64,000 nt of DNA from Xiphophorus maculatus (Eukaryota; Chordata; Actinopteri; Cyprinodontiformes; Poeciliidae), in the NCBI RefSeq assembly GCF_002775205.1, contig NC_036447.1:33185245-33249244 (forward strand), given 5' to 3'. The number at the start of each line of letters is the position of its first letter. Position 1 is the stretch's first letter. Below, one piece after another: positions 26,701 to 38,700 of this stretch. The notes under the pieces were generated by a model. The model was given only the letters and a program-made list of their open reading frames with translations, was not told where the DNA came from and searched no databases. A program made the translations under genes and the position numbers.

Positions 26701-29700
26701 AAATGTATAAGATGTCATTGTCTTGGTCCTCTTTTGTGTCTTAACACACACCAGAATGATCAACAGGACACAATCATTCCTACTGGCCCCAGTGACACCA
26801 CAGGTTTCAGCTGTTTGTACAAAAACAGTTGTTACAGATTGACATTGCAGATTCACAACTTTACTTTACTGGTTCTTCCTTAGTGCCTTTGGTTGTAATA
26901 TGTAAAGATATGGGGTGACATCTTGAGCATTCTTGACACTGAAGTTTCTGTTTGCAACTGCTACTCATATGTTCTTGCTTCAAACGTGCAAAACACAAAC
27001 CTTTGCTCTTCAAGAATTCAATCTTGTCCTTATGTGGCTTGCTCTAGAATTTTTTGCAAACTGTGAGGCTGTGGAGCTCTCCACCACAATAAACACAAGG
27101 TCTGGTGGTAGTCTCTGCTGTTGTAGATGGCATTTTTGAAGATTCTTGTTTGTTATCTTCTGTCTTTTGAAGTACAACAATTGTGGTGTACACCTTCTTT
27201 GGTTTGAATGATTCCAAGTATTGTTTTAGTTTAGTAGGTTCTTTCGTGGTTATGGTAGTGTCCTTTAAGTTTCCATAGAGTGGGTGTAAAAGGTACTTAA
27301 CCTGCTGGAAGGAAAAAGTTAAAGTCCTTAAATTTGGCTCTTTTCTTGGTCTTTTCTTGCAGGTCACAGGCAGATTTTCTCCACGATTCTTTGAGCTTGT
27401 ATGGCAGTTTATTTGCCAAAGACTTTATATTAGCTGTGTTGCCCAAGTTTTCTGAAGATATTAGCTATCTAATAGCTAGTATTAGCTATAGCTAGTAATA
27501 GCTAATAGCTAGTATTAGCTATTAGATAGCTAATGATAGCTAGTATTATCTATTAGATAGCTAATATCTAATAGCATCATTGAGTTCAAGCAGCCAGTGA
27601 AGAAAAGTGCAAAAGACTGAAGAGCAACTCCATCTTCTGGTTTAATTGCTGGCCAATAAACAGTCTCTTTAATGTAGGCTTGTGAGATCTTGAAGTCATT
27701 TCCAAAGAACTCCTTTAACATCTGTTTAGCTGTAGTATATCATGCTGAAGATGAATGCAGCTCTTAACCAAATCATGTGGTTGTCTACTTGTGTTTTGTA
27801 GCAAAAACTGAAGTCGATCACGATCGTTACCGGTATGACTCTCGATTCCATGTTCGATGGCTTCAATAAAAGATCTGCATTAGTCAAGATGGCGCCGGTG
27901 CAGCTGGCTGCCTGCAGACGCAGCTCCCGTCCTGTGTGTTTGTCTGTGTATATTTGCTGTAACCAATTAAGGATCCGTGCTTAAAGAACCCATGGATCAT
28001 CAGTTGGGCTTTCTACAATGGCTGGATGTGGTTTTGTCGCTGTTCTCCGCGTTCTTCTGCTACTTTTTCTACTCTTGGTTGCGGAGGACCTCGCCGAGCG
28101 GAGTAGCGGCATTGTTTGCTCGCGTGAACGGCTGATTGCGCTGTGTGGGTCTCTGCTGCTGCCCGGAGACGGGCCTGTGGTCCCGGAGGAGTTACGGAGA
28201 AGACGACGGGGCTGCGGGTCTGGAGTTAAACGGAGGTAGAAGAGGAGACGGCACAAACCAGCGGTACCGGCGATTATCGTGGGGAACGTGAGGTCTTTGG
28301 GGAATAGGACAGACGAACTCACGGCGCTGGTTAAAACCCAGAAGGAGTACTGGGAGTGCAGTATCTTCTGCTTCACGGAAACCTGGCTGCACTCGCTTAT
28401 TCCGGACTACAGCGTGGAGGATTTTCCTTGGTGCGCGGGGACAGGGACTATTCCAAGAGTCGGAAGAAGAGGGGCGGCGGGATTGCACTTTATGAAAGTG
28501 AGAGGTGGTGTAATCCCGGTCATGTTAACGTGAAGGAACAGATTTGTAGCCTGGACATTGAACTTCTGGCTGTGGGAATGCGGCCGTGTTATTTACCGAG
28601 GGAGTTTACGTCCGCCATTTTGATCACTGTTTACATTCCCCCATCAGCTGATGCAGCAGTGGCCTGTGACGTCATCAGCTTTGCCACAGCCAAACTCCAG
28701 ACTCAACACCCGGACGTTGTTATTGTGTCTTGTCTCTTGTCTCGTCTTGTCTCTATGCTGTAACTGCGAAGTAATTTCCCTGCTGGGATGAATAAAGTAC
28801 TTCTATTCTATTCTATTCCAACGGCTCTCCATGAAATATTGGTATGGTGAGAGCTGGAAGAAATGATGCCTTATGGTTCTTCACCAGGTACTCTGTGACA
28901 TGGGCTTGTTGTGAAATAGCTTGGCCAAGCCTGTCTAGCACTGGTGCATGCTGATCTCTAGGTTCAACTTCTTTTGCAGATGTAGCCATTTGAACAGATG
29001 CAGCTGGAGCAGTGTGTTTAAAGCTAGCTGGTTTTAATGTGTTCTGTGACGGTAGCAGCAATGTAGGTTTTATACCTTCTTTACTGTCTTTTTGATCAGC
29101 TTGAAAAACGCTGTTGTTTTGAGCATTTTCATATTTCTGCAAAATCTCTATTTTAGCACTGGATTCTGCTAACGCTATTAGCATTGCGTGCATTTCTTTG
29201 ATTGCCTTTAAAGTAGCTTCAAAAATCTTTTGCTGAGCTTTAAACTCTGCTTCTTGTTGTTTTTCTTCAGCCCCTAATTGAATCTTCTTGAAATTTTGCT
29301 CTACATGCCACTCTGCTTCTTCTTTTTCTAGTTTTTTCTGTAAAGCAGCAGCCTTTGCCTTTAAAGCAGCCCGCTCTAATTCTGTCTTTAATCTCACTGA
29401 TGAAGATAATGAAACTGAGCTTCCACATTGTGGTGAGGAACTACTTTTGTGTCTGCTTGTCCGTCTTGATGTCATAGGCCTACTATTTGCAGGTGTTTTC
29501 TGTTTGTCACATTCCTCGGCCGCGTCGGCGCCATTCTTTCATCCATCCTCCACAGCGTCAAAAGAAGTCATCCATACCATCAAGCTTCTGTCTGAACCAG
29601 TCTTTTTGATCTTTCATGGATTCTTCATCATCCATAACTTTCTGCAGATCAGAGTTGAGCTTTTTAAACTCTTCAACAATTGAGTCATTTTCCATTAACT

Positions 29701-32700
29701 GCTCAATTGGCTTCTTCAAGCTTGACAACTGGACTAGCGTGGACCTGAGACCTTGGATTAGCTTCTTCTCCAGCCTTTCCAGTCATTTTTACCGTCCGTT
29801 TTTCACTCTCTCGTTCGTCCATAACAAGCTAAACTTCTACGTCTTATGGACAATAATGTCAACAACACATACCATTCCACTTTGTAATTCCACAGAGCCA
29901 CCAAAAGCTTGCCTTCTTTTTTTTTTAACTCAAGTACTTCAGCTGCAGCTGTCACTCGTTATCCAATGTACTCCTTTTCCAAAGCCTCCGTGCTGTTTAC
30001 CTGAAACAATTCCTTGTAAGTTGTGTTGTTCCAAGTCGATATGGTTCACACATAGAGCAAGTTTTTTGACTAATATAGATTCCTAAATAATGAAGCCATA
30101 AGCTTGACACTCTCCGTATTTCCCCTTCTATCCACTTGATGTCGAAATGACAAAAAAATAAAAACAGACTGGATCCTCTTAAAGTTAAATGGTTTACTTC
30201 AAAAATAAAAACGATGCAAATGTTACTTTTCCACTACAGAATAAAGAACAAAATAAAAGAGACGAAAGAGGTCAAAAAACTGTGTGGCTCCACTCCTACT
30301 GCCCAAGTGACTCTCTATCCACACCCTCAAATCCTTAACTGCAATTAGACATGCACATTTACTAGAAGGCCTTAGTATAGTCTAATTAACAAATTCGTAT
30401 GCATTACGAGATTTAACTAGTAATCATTTTTATCCTAATAAACAAATTATCATAAGAAATATAAACCTAATTAATTCTACAGGTCTATATGAACTAATGT
30501 TGAATTTAGGCTTCTACAATGGGAGTTGGTTCTTTTCTTTCTGTTTTATTTACTACACTCTTTGTCAAATGCTTTATTTTGTTTTGTTTTTTGTCATTTT
30601 ATTATTATTTGTGTCTTGGTTTGATCCGCTTCAGTGTTGTACAGAACTTTCGTTAAGCACGTTGTTTTTAAGTGCTTTAGAAATAAACTGGATTTTGCTT
30701 TCTGAACTTTAACTGTCGGTACATAAAGCACACATTGCCTGGAAAGAAAGTTTTTTGTGCACCTCACCCTGGTCTCCACTGTTGTCTGTTTCACAATGTT
30801 CTCCAACCTCTGCTGATGGTTCCTGGTTGGTTTCGGACCTGCACTCTTCCTTTCTTCCTCTTTCTTCACAACAAACACATGCAGCACATCACAAATGATA
30901 AGTACAGTTTCATACACACTCAGCTTTGTTCTGACTAAACGGGCGGTGGCATCTCACGGGAGAAGGGTTCCTCTGCAGCATCATCTGCTCAGCTCTCCTC
31001 ATCTTCTCCTGCTCCATTTCTCTGCTGATGGTCTGTTTGGCCTGATAGGTCAGCTGGCGACGCGGCGGCAGGCCTGGAAACCTCGCCACCTCCTCCACAC
31101 GCCTGCACACACAACAAACTTAACATGTGATGGCAAGCAGCTGAAAACTACTACTACTCTAACTTAACTGTTGAATACGTAGTGATCTGGTCCTGTCTGC
31201 AGTTGATAGAGAAACAAAAAATCTAACAAAATGGTGAAAGTGGCTTATTTATCACAGGGTTCTATCAAGTCATTGACTGACTGAATGAAGCAGTAAAACA
31301 TTGCTTGCATGAGTCAGCCGTGCACCCCTGGACTGGAAGCTGTTTTTTGTTGATTTTTTTACCTCAGAGTGGCCAACTTTCTATTATTCCTATCTCAATT
31401 TGATGCAGTAGGGGCTTCTGCACTTCCTGTATCTGTGCCCTCTGTTCCCTACACGTTTTTCAGCCATTACAAATGTTTATTTCATTGTTAATAACAAAAT
31501 TCTAATGATCAATCTCCAATGGAAATCTCAAAGGGTTCATTCACAAACTGATGATGGCAAGCTACTGGACTGTAGCTACAGCTGCCCTTCTAACCAACAC
31601 CAGGAGGAAAGGAAGGAGAAGTGTATTGCCCAGGCTCACAAACAAATCAAACTGGGGATGCTCTGATTGCAGGGCAAACTCCTACCGCCACAGCAGTAGT
31701 AATGTTAACATGTCATAACATGTTTTTCCGAGCTGCCTTTCAACACAACATAAGCATTAATGCTCATGCCAGTTTTACACCTGTGTGGCAGCAAGGGAGA
31801 CCTGCTGGGGTGTACTTGAAGGTGTAACTGTAACTTTATCTTGAAAAATACCTCACATGTTAAAAACAGCAAGCACTATTTTGAGTATTTATCCTAAATC
31901 CATAAGACCTATATTCTTAAAAAAAAAACAAATATCCAAAGTAAAATGCAATGGCATTCCAATTTCACAAGCCGAAGTTTTATTCTCAATACAATATTAG
32001 TTTGCTACTAATTGTCAACACTAGGACAATTAGATAACAAGGTCCAAGGATATGATATTTAACAGGTCATTGAAAAGTTTGAATAAACAAATGTAATATG
32101 TCGATGTGCAGCGCTACGTGACCCACACACCACCTCTGAAAGATCATTGGAGGAGCTGTTTAAATTAGCTAATCAACCACCGCTGTGTTCAGATGATCAT
32201 TTTATAATCTCAAAATAAACATCAAACAGAATGTGCTTGCAGAATAGGTGGAGATTGTAACTAAAGCATATCTCTGTCTGTTCTCCTCGCGAGATAAAAG
32301 AAACTAACCCTCTCTTGTTCTTTCTTGTGTCTGTATTTCAATGTTCTAGGTCATTCAAACCTGACACATCCTCTCCTTGGGCTGCCACCTTATTGTGGTG
32401 GAGGGGTTTGAGTGTCCCAATGATCCTAGGAGCTATGCTGTCTGGGTCTTTATGCCCCTGGTAGGGTCACCCAGGCAGCAGACAGGTCCTAGGTGAGGCA
32501 CCAGAAAAAGAGCAGTCCGAAGACCCCGATGATGGTCAAAAACATCGGACTTGGTGTTCCCTCACTTGGACGCGGGTCACCGGGGCTCCACTCTGGAGCC
32601 AGGCCTGGAGGGGGGCACAATGGTGAGCGCCTTTTGGCTGGGCTTTTTCCCATGGTGCCCGGTCGGGCTCAGCCCGAAGAGGAAACATGGGTCCCCCCTC

Positions 32701-35700
32701 CCATGGGCCCACCACCTATGAGAGGGGCCAAAGGGGTCGGGTGCATTGTGAGATGGGTGGTGGCCAAGGAAGGGGGCCCTGGCAGTCCGATCCTCGGTTG
32801 CAGAAGCTGGCTCTTGGGACGTGGAATGTCACCTGTCTGGTGGGGAACGAGGCAGAGCTAATGTGTGAGGTTCCAGCTAGAAATAGTTGGTTGTCCGGCA
32901 AGCAAAGCGGCATGCGGCTCGAGTGGTTGCTGAGGCAAAAACTTGAGCGTGGAAGGAGTTTGGAGAGGCCATGGAGAAAGACTTCCGCACAGCTTCAAGG
33001 CGATTCTGGTCCACCATCCGGCGTCTCAGGATGGGGAAGCAGTACAGCACCAACACTGTTTATAGTGGGGATGGTGTGCTGCTGACCTCGACTCAGGACG
33101 TTGTGGGCCGGTGGGCAGAATACTTCGAAGACCTCCACAACCCCACCAACATGCCTTTCACTGAGGAAGCTGAGTCTGGCACCTCTGGGTTGGGCTCTCC
33201 AATCTTTGGGGACGAGGTCGCCGAGGTGGTTAAAAAGCTCCTCGGGGTGGATGAGATCCACCCGAAGTTCCTTAATGCTCTGGATGTTGTAGGGTTGTGT
33301 TGGCTGACGCGACTCTGCAATATCGCATGGACATCGGGAGCAGTTCCCCTGGATTGTCAGACTGGGGTGATGGTCCCCACCACCACCCACTGGGGTGGTC
33401 CCTACCACCCCAGTGGGGACCCCACTGTTCAAAAAGGGGAACCGGAGGGTGTGCTCCAATTATAGGGGGGTCACACTTTCAAGCCTCCCTGGCAAGGTCT
33501 ATTCAGGGGTCCTGGAGAGGAGGGTCCATCGGAAGGCGTTTGACCGTGTTCCTCGGGGAGCCATGTGGGGGGTTCTCTGGGAGGATGGGGTACTGGGGTA
33601 AGGGCTGTCAGGTCCCTGTGTGACCGGTGTCAGAGTCTGGTCCGCATTGCCGGCAGTAAGTCGGGCTCATTTCCGGTCAGAGTTGGACTCTTCCAGGTTT
33701 AATTTACATTAAATCAGTGTAAAAAGGTCTTCAAACAATATTATCATTTATCGCCATCATTTTTGAGACAATTAATCACGCAGCAAAATTTGTTATTGTG
33801 ACAGGCCTACATATATTATTTAATTTGCCTTTGGGATTATTAAAGTATTTTTTAATTTGAATTGAATATATTGATGGTCAGTCTGCAACCCAACTGCCCC
33901 AACCAACCCCCAAAATTTCTACTGAAACTCTTGACGAGGAGAGACACAGATGTGACTTGCAGTGGCGGTTTTTGATATGGGCAATATGGGCAACTGCCAA
34001 GGGTGGCATCTTGTGGGGAGGTGGAGCTGAATTTTGCTGTTTTCAACTGCAGGCAAGCATTGAGCAAATACACCATAAATTAGAATATGTCTAAAAAGTT
34101 AATTTTTTTGTAATCCCATCACCAAGTGAAAGACGTTATACAGATTCATTAAAGAACTAATGTTTCTACATCTTTACATCTCTTAGCATGTTTAATATCT
34201 TCTAAAAGGTTTTTATTTTCAATAAGTACTATTAATCTGACAAACCTCATCAGATTGTATATCCTGAGTTATTGAGTAACACAGCCTGGCATTCACATTT
34301 AGGTTTTCGCCTCATTCTTGGCACAAAAAAGGCCTTCTAGGGTACACTATCCCAACCCTGCCCCTTGACTGTTCCTCACAATTTGTCCCCACCAATTTAC
34401 AACTCAAAGTTACAACCTTGTTTAATTTACTTTAGTTGCTGTGGTGTTCAGAGAACAGTGTGCCAGAGAACCTCAGCTCTGAGTGCAACAAAATAGGGAT
34501 CTGCTTCTCTACTTTTTAAAAGAAGTGTCAATTAAAAATTCAGAATATTTTCAAGGGGTTAAAATCATTGTGCCATTATGTGGCAAATCAAATAAAAATA
34601 TGGATATAAATAAATGAAAACCATGTCAACACTACTAGATGTTTGGTCTTTAGAAAACATTTTTTCTCTCTTTCTGACAGTGTAGGAGCAAATTTGGTGT
34701 TCACTCTGTCTTTCTTTCTCTCCTCTACTCTTATCACTACCTTTCTTTCCTTTTCCCACAGCTTTGGGTTTTCTCATAGCAAAAGCAGTTAAGGCTCCAT
34801 TTGTGGAAGTAAATCTGTTGGGCTTCACCTTGGCACTCAAGACAATAATTCTGAATGTCACACCGCGAGAACAACACATAAAAAAAGAAAAAAACACTAG
34901 AAGTAATAAAACTTCCAGTTCATACTCATCTAGACCTGGAAAATGATATTAGCAAATTCCAAAGTTTTCCCAAACGCAAAGGAACAAACTTTACTTACAT
35001 TTTCTTTAGGGATGCGCCAATATAAAAATTTGGGCTTATATTGATATCTAATATAAAAGATGATTCCTCCAGATCTAAAACCAGAGAAGTCCAATGACAT
35101 ATCTCCACTTGTGCCAAACATTTAGGCTGCCTTTGATGTCGACCACTCATTTCCAAACCGCCCTTCTCCACCAGTCACAGGGTGGTGTTGTGGTGTGCCA
35201 GTGAGGGCAGGTACAGGAAGGTGTAGACCAGGAGCAGCAGTAGCAGAGCCAACACCAGGGGCAGGCACCAGTCATTGGTGACCAGCACCTCGTCACAGCG
35301 AGCCTGCAGGAAGGAGCCGTCCTGGACGCCCAGCTGCTCTTCAGCCGACCGCAGCATGCCTGGAGACTCCCAGCCTGACCAACCGTGAGCCTCACACAGT
35401 CTCGGGATTTGTTGAAACACGGCGTGGAACTGAATAAAAGTCCCAAACATGAATACAGCCTCCAAATCTAGCACTGTTCTAACGCATTCCTGCTCCATAT
35501 ACATTGAATTCCGCCATATGTCAGCTGAGTCCAACTCTTAGTCAATCCCACTGTACAACAGCAATGAGGCTTTGCTGTCTGCTACCCTGTTCTGACACAA
35601 CAACAATCACACACACACACACTTACAAGGTATTTAGTACCTTGTGGGGACAACGTTCCTGACACATATTATGTTGTGGGGACCCACTGTCCCCACAAGG

Positions 35701-38700
35701 GGAAATGCTGTTATAGGGTTAGGGTTTAGGTTTAGGACTAAGGTGTGAATTGAGTTTTGGTTAGAGTTAAGTATGTAATGGTAAGAGATAGGGTTAAGCT
35801 GTAGAAACAAATGGAAGTCAATGAAAAGTCCCCACAAAGATAGCCTGACAAACATGTGGGGGTGTGTTGGCGTGCACGCACACACACACACACTCCAGGT
35901 AATAAGGGGATTATTCTCTAAGCTGTTATGCAGATAAACCACAGTGTGGACTAGCGCAGTGACCTTCAACACCCCAATACCTCACACATCTGCTCAGCAA
36001 GTTTCCCTCCCCACTGAGTGGCGGGCAGCAGGAGGTTTGTTTGGGTGTGTGTGTACTCACGGCTCCAACATGAAAGTGTACTGGCCCTCAGGTGTGCGGT
36101 CCTGCCTGTATGAGAGGTTGTAAGCCAGCATGGTGTTGATCAGCTCCCGCATCAGTTCCTTCTCTCTGCTGCTAAAAAGCTGAGGATTCACCTGAAAGTA
36201 GCAAATGCTGCACATTGAGCAGGTGTTTAGTGCAAAAAAGGAAAAACATGTTGAAATGGCAGGTTTTTGTGGTATTAAATTGAAACATAATCAATCATTT
36301 TTCCACTTTTAATGCGACCATGTCCTGCACGATTCAACCAAAGCTAAAAAACAAAAAACTTTTTGAGAAGATTGGGGTATTGTCTGCATTCAACTTCTAA
36401 ACACCACAAATCTGGAACAACCTTCCAGAAAACTACAAAACAACCAAAACATTGAGTGCCTTTAAATCAAGGCTAAAAACACACCTGTTTAGAGTTGCTT
36501 TGAACCATAATAAATGGAACATAGAATAATATATTTCATGTGTATTGATGATTAGACGATAGCCCTCTCTAAAATGTAATGTTTGACATGCAGTCAACAG
36601 CAGGTGAACAGGTATGTTGACTGTATGCTACTTTTATGACTTCTTATTCTTGTGTTTTTATGATGTGAAGCACAAACAAGGAAAACTAACAAAGTGTAAT
36701 GAGCATTCACAGAGCAACTGAAAAGGAACTGAATTAAACTATGTAACTTTAAAAAAATGTATTTATTTTTTTTACATATTTGTTGAAACTGTCACTATTT
36801 TGTGACAGTATGGTATGAAACAGATGATCTGTGAAAAAATGGAGCTCCTCTGCCTTCTCCCAGTTTCAACTAGAAACAACCAGTCAGAGCCAGCAGGCAC
36901 TCGTCAATCACACTCATGTGGCGCTGCTTGTCCTCCTGTCTTTATTCTTTCTTCCATGCTGTCCGATACCATTACAGCTTTACCCTGTCAGCAGCGCCTG
37001 TTGTTACATACTACAGCTTTAATGGAGAAAATGTGTTTAGTTTTCATTTGTGTCATAAGAATGAAGTCTAGTTTCCACATGTTTTTTTTCTTGCAGTGTA
37101 GCATTATGCTAGCAGATGACAAGAACACAAATAAAGTCATCCATGTTGTTCCACAGTCCTTTCACATCTAGCAACATGGGAGGAAGCACTAGAATTGAGA
37201 TTACTTTGAATTTAACCGCACTGTTAAAGTTTCTTGCAGTAGAACAAAATAAAATATGTGTGACATTGAATAATGGCTGCACAGTGGCACAGGTAGAACT
37301 GTTGCCTTGCAGCAAGAAGGTCCTGGGTTCGATTCCCGGCCCGGGATCTTTCTGCATGGAGTTTGCATGTTCTCTCTGGCTTCCTCCCACAGTCCAAAAA
37401 CATGACTGTTAGGTTAATTGGTCTTTCTAAATTATCCCTAGGTGTGTGTGTGTGTGCATGGGTGTTTGTCCTGTCTGTTTCTGTTTTGCCCTGCGACAGA
37501 CTGGTGACCTGTCCAGGGTGTACCCTGCCTCTCGCCCGGAACGTTTGCTGGAGATAGGCACCAGCACCTCCCAAAACCTCTAAGGCAGTGGTTCTTAACC
37601 TGGGTTCGATCGAACCCCAGGGCTTCGATGAGTCAGTCTCAGGGGTTCGGCGCAGCCTCTGCCGCGGAGGTAAAGACACACTTGCGTAAAGTCGTGATGA
37701 CACGCCCCGCTTGGCCATCACTTGCTGCAGAGGATCATGTTACATTGCTCGGCCAATCAGTGCTGCAGGGAATTTAGTGCGCGCAGTATCAGCGGCTGTC
37801 GTAGTTGTACGTCGCGTGGTTTCTTTCTTAATAGTTTAATCCATACTAAATATGTCGAGCAAAAAAAGAAGAAAATGAACAGACTTTGCTCTGAAGATGC
37901 ACTTGCCAAGGTGAAGCCACGCCTCTCTGAACTGGTCTCCCAAAAACAACAGCAGAAGTCACACTGATTTGCAGGTATGTAATTTGTGCAATACTTTATT
38001 CTGGCCCCAAAAAAGTATTTTGTGGATTCAAAATGACAAAAAACAAACTAAATTTAGAATAAATAAAAAAATAAGTTATTAAAAAATGTGTCATTTTTTG
38101 AAAAAAATCCACATTTATTTTTAAATTAGTAAAATAGTAAAAAAAAAATATTTTGGGGGCTGAAATTCTTTTATGGGGCCAAAATATTTTTGGGGGCCAG
38201 AATAAAGTAACACTGTAACTTGCTGTGAGTTCATACCTATGTCTTCAATTTGGAAAAAAAATATATTTTATTTATCACTAAAGATGGGTTCGGTGAATGC
38301 GCATATGAAATTGATGGGTTCGGTACCTTAAAAAAGGTTAAGAACCACTGCTCTAAGGGAAAAGAGTGTACAGAAAATGGATGGATTGAATAATGGGGAA
38401 ACAGCCGAAACACTGAGTGCCTTTAAATGAGGTCCACTTGAAAAGGTCTTGGTGAGCTCACCAAGACCTGCTTTCCAGCTGCTGTTATTGGGTTTACTTA
38501 TTTTTTTTAATGTTTTTCTCATACCTTGCCTGGTATGTGTGGTTGTTCATTAGCCCTAAATTAACACATTTTCTAAATACTGATGGTTTTCAAGGATTTT
38601 GTCACAGCCAACTATTTTTTAAAGGTTTTATTGGGCTCTAGTGGCCTTTATTTGATAGTGAATTGACAAAGTGGGTAATGAGAGAAGGGGGAAGAATTGA

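Larger units (their letters stand above)
25333..30481 (-). mobile_element. BEL/Pao LTR retrotransposon, 3'-truncated, inactivated
   Basis: Minus strand, with stops and frameshifts throughout. Gag coiled-coil region is 29,475-28,818 (ends [14 protein letters not shown]), interrupted by a LINE. It resumes at about 27,880-27,530 ([35 protein letters not shown]). A zinc knuckle CX2CX4HX4C lies at about 27,105-27,050. The protease-linked region is 26,607-26,107 ([23 protein letters not shown]), and the RT connection follows at about 26,050-25,600 ([35 protein letters not shown]). RNase H start [13 protein letters not shown] is at about 25,400. Integrase and the 3' LTR are absent. A 5' LTR beginning TGTAGAATTAATTAGG at 30,481 is probable. 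Inserted in chtf18 intron 20, same sense as chtf18. Confidence 0.8.
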
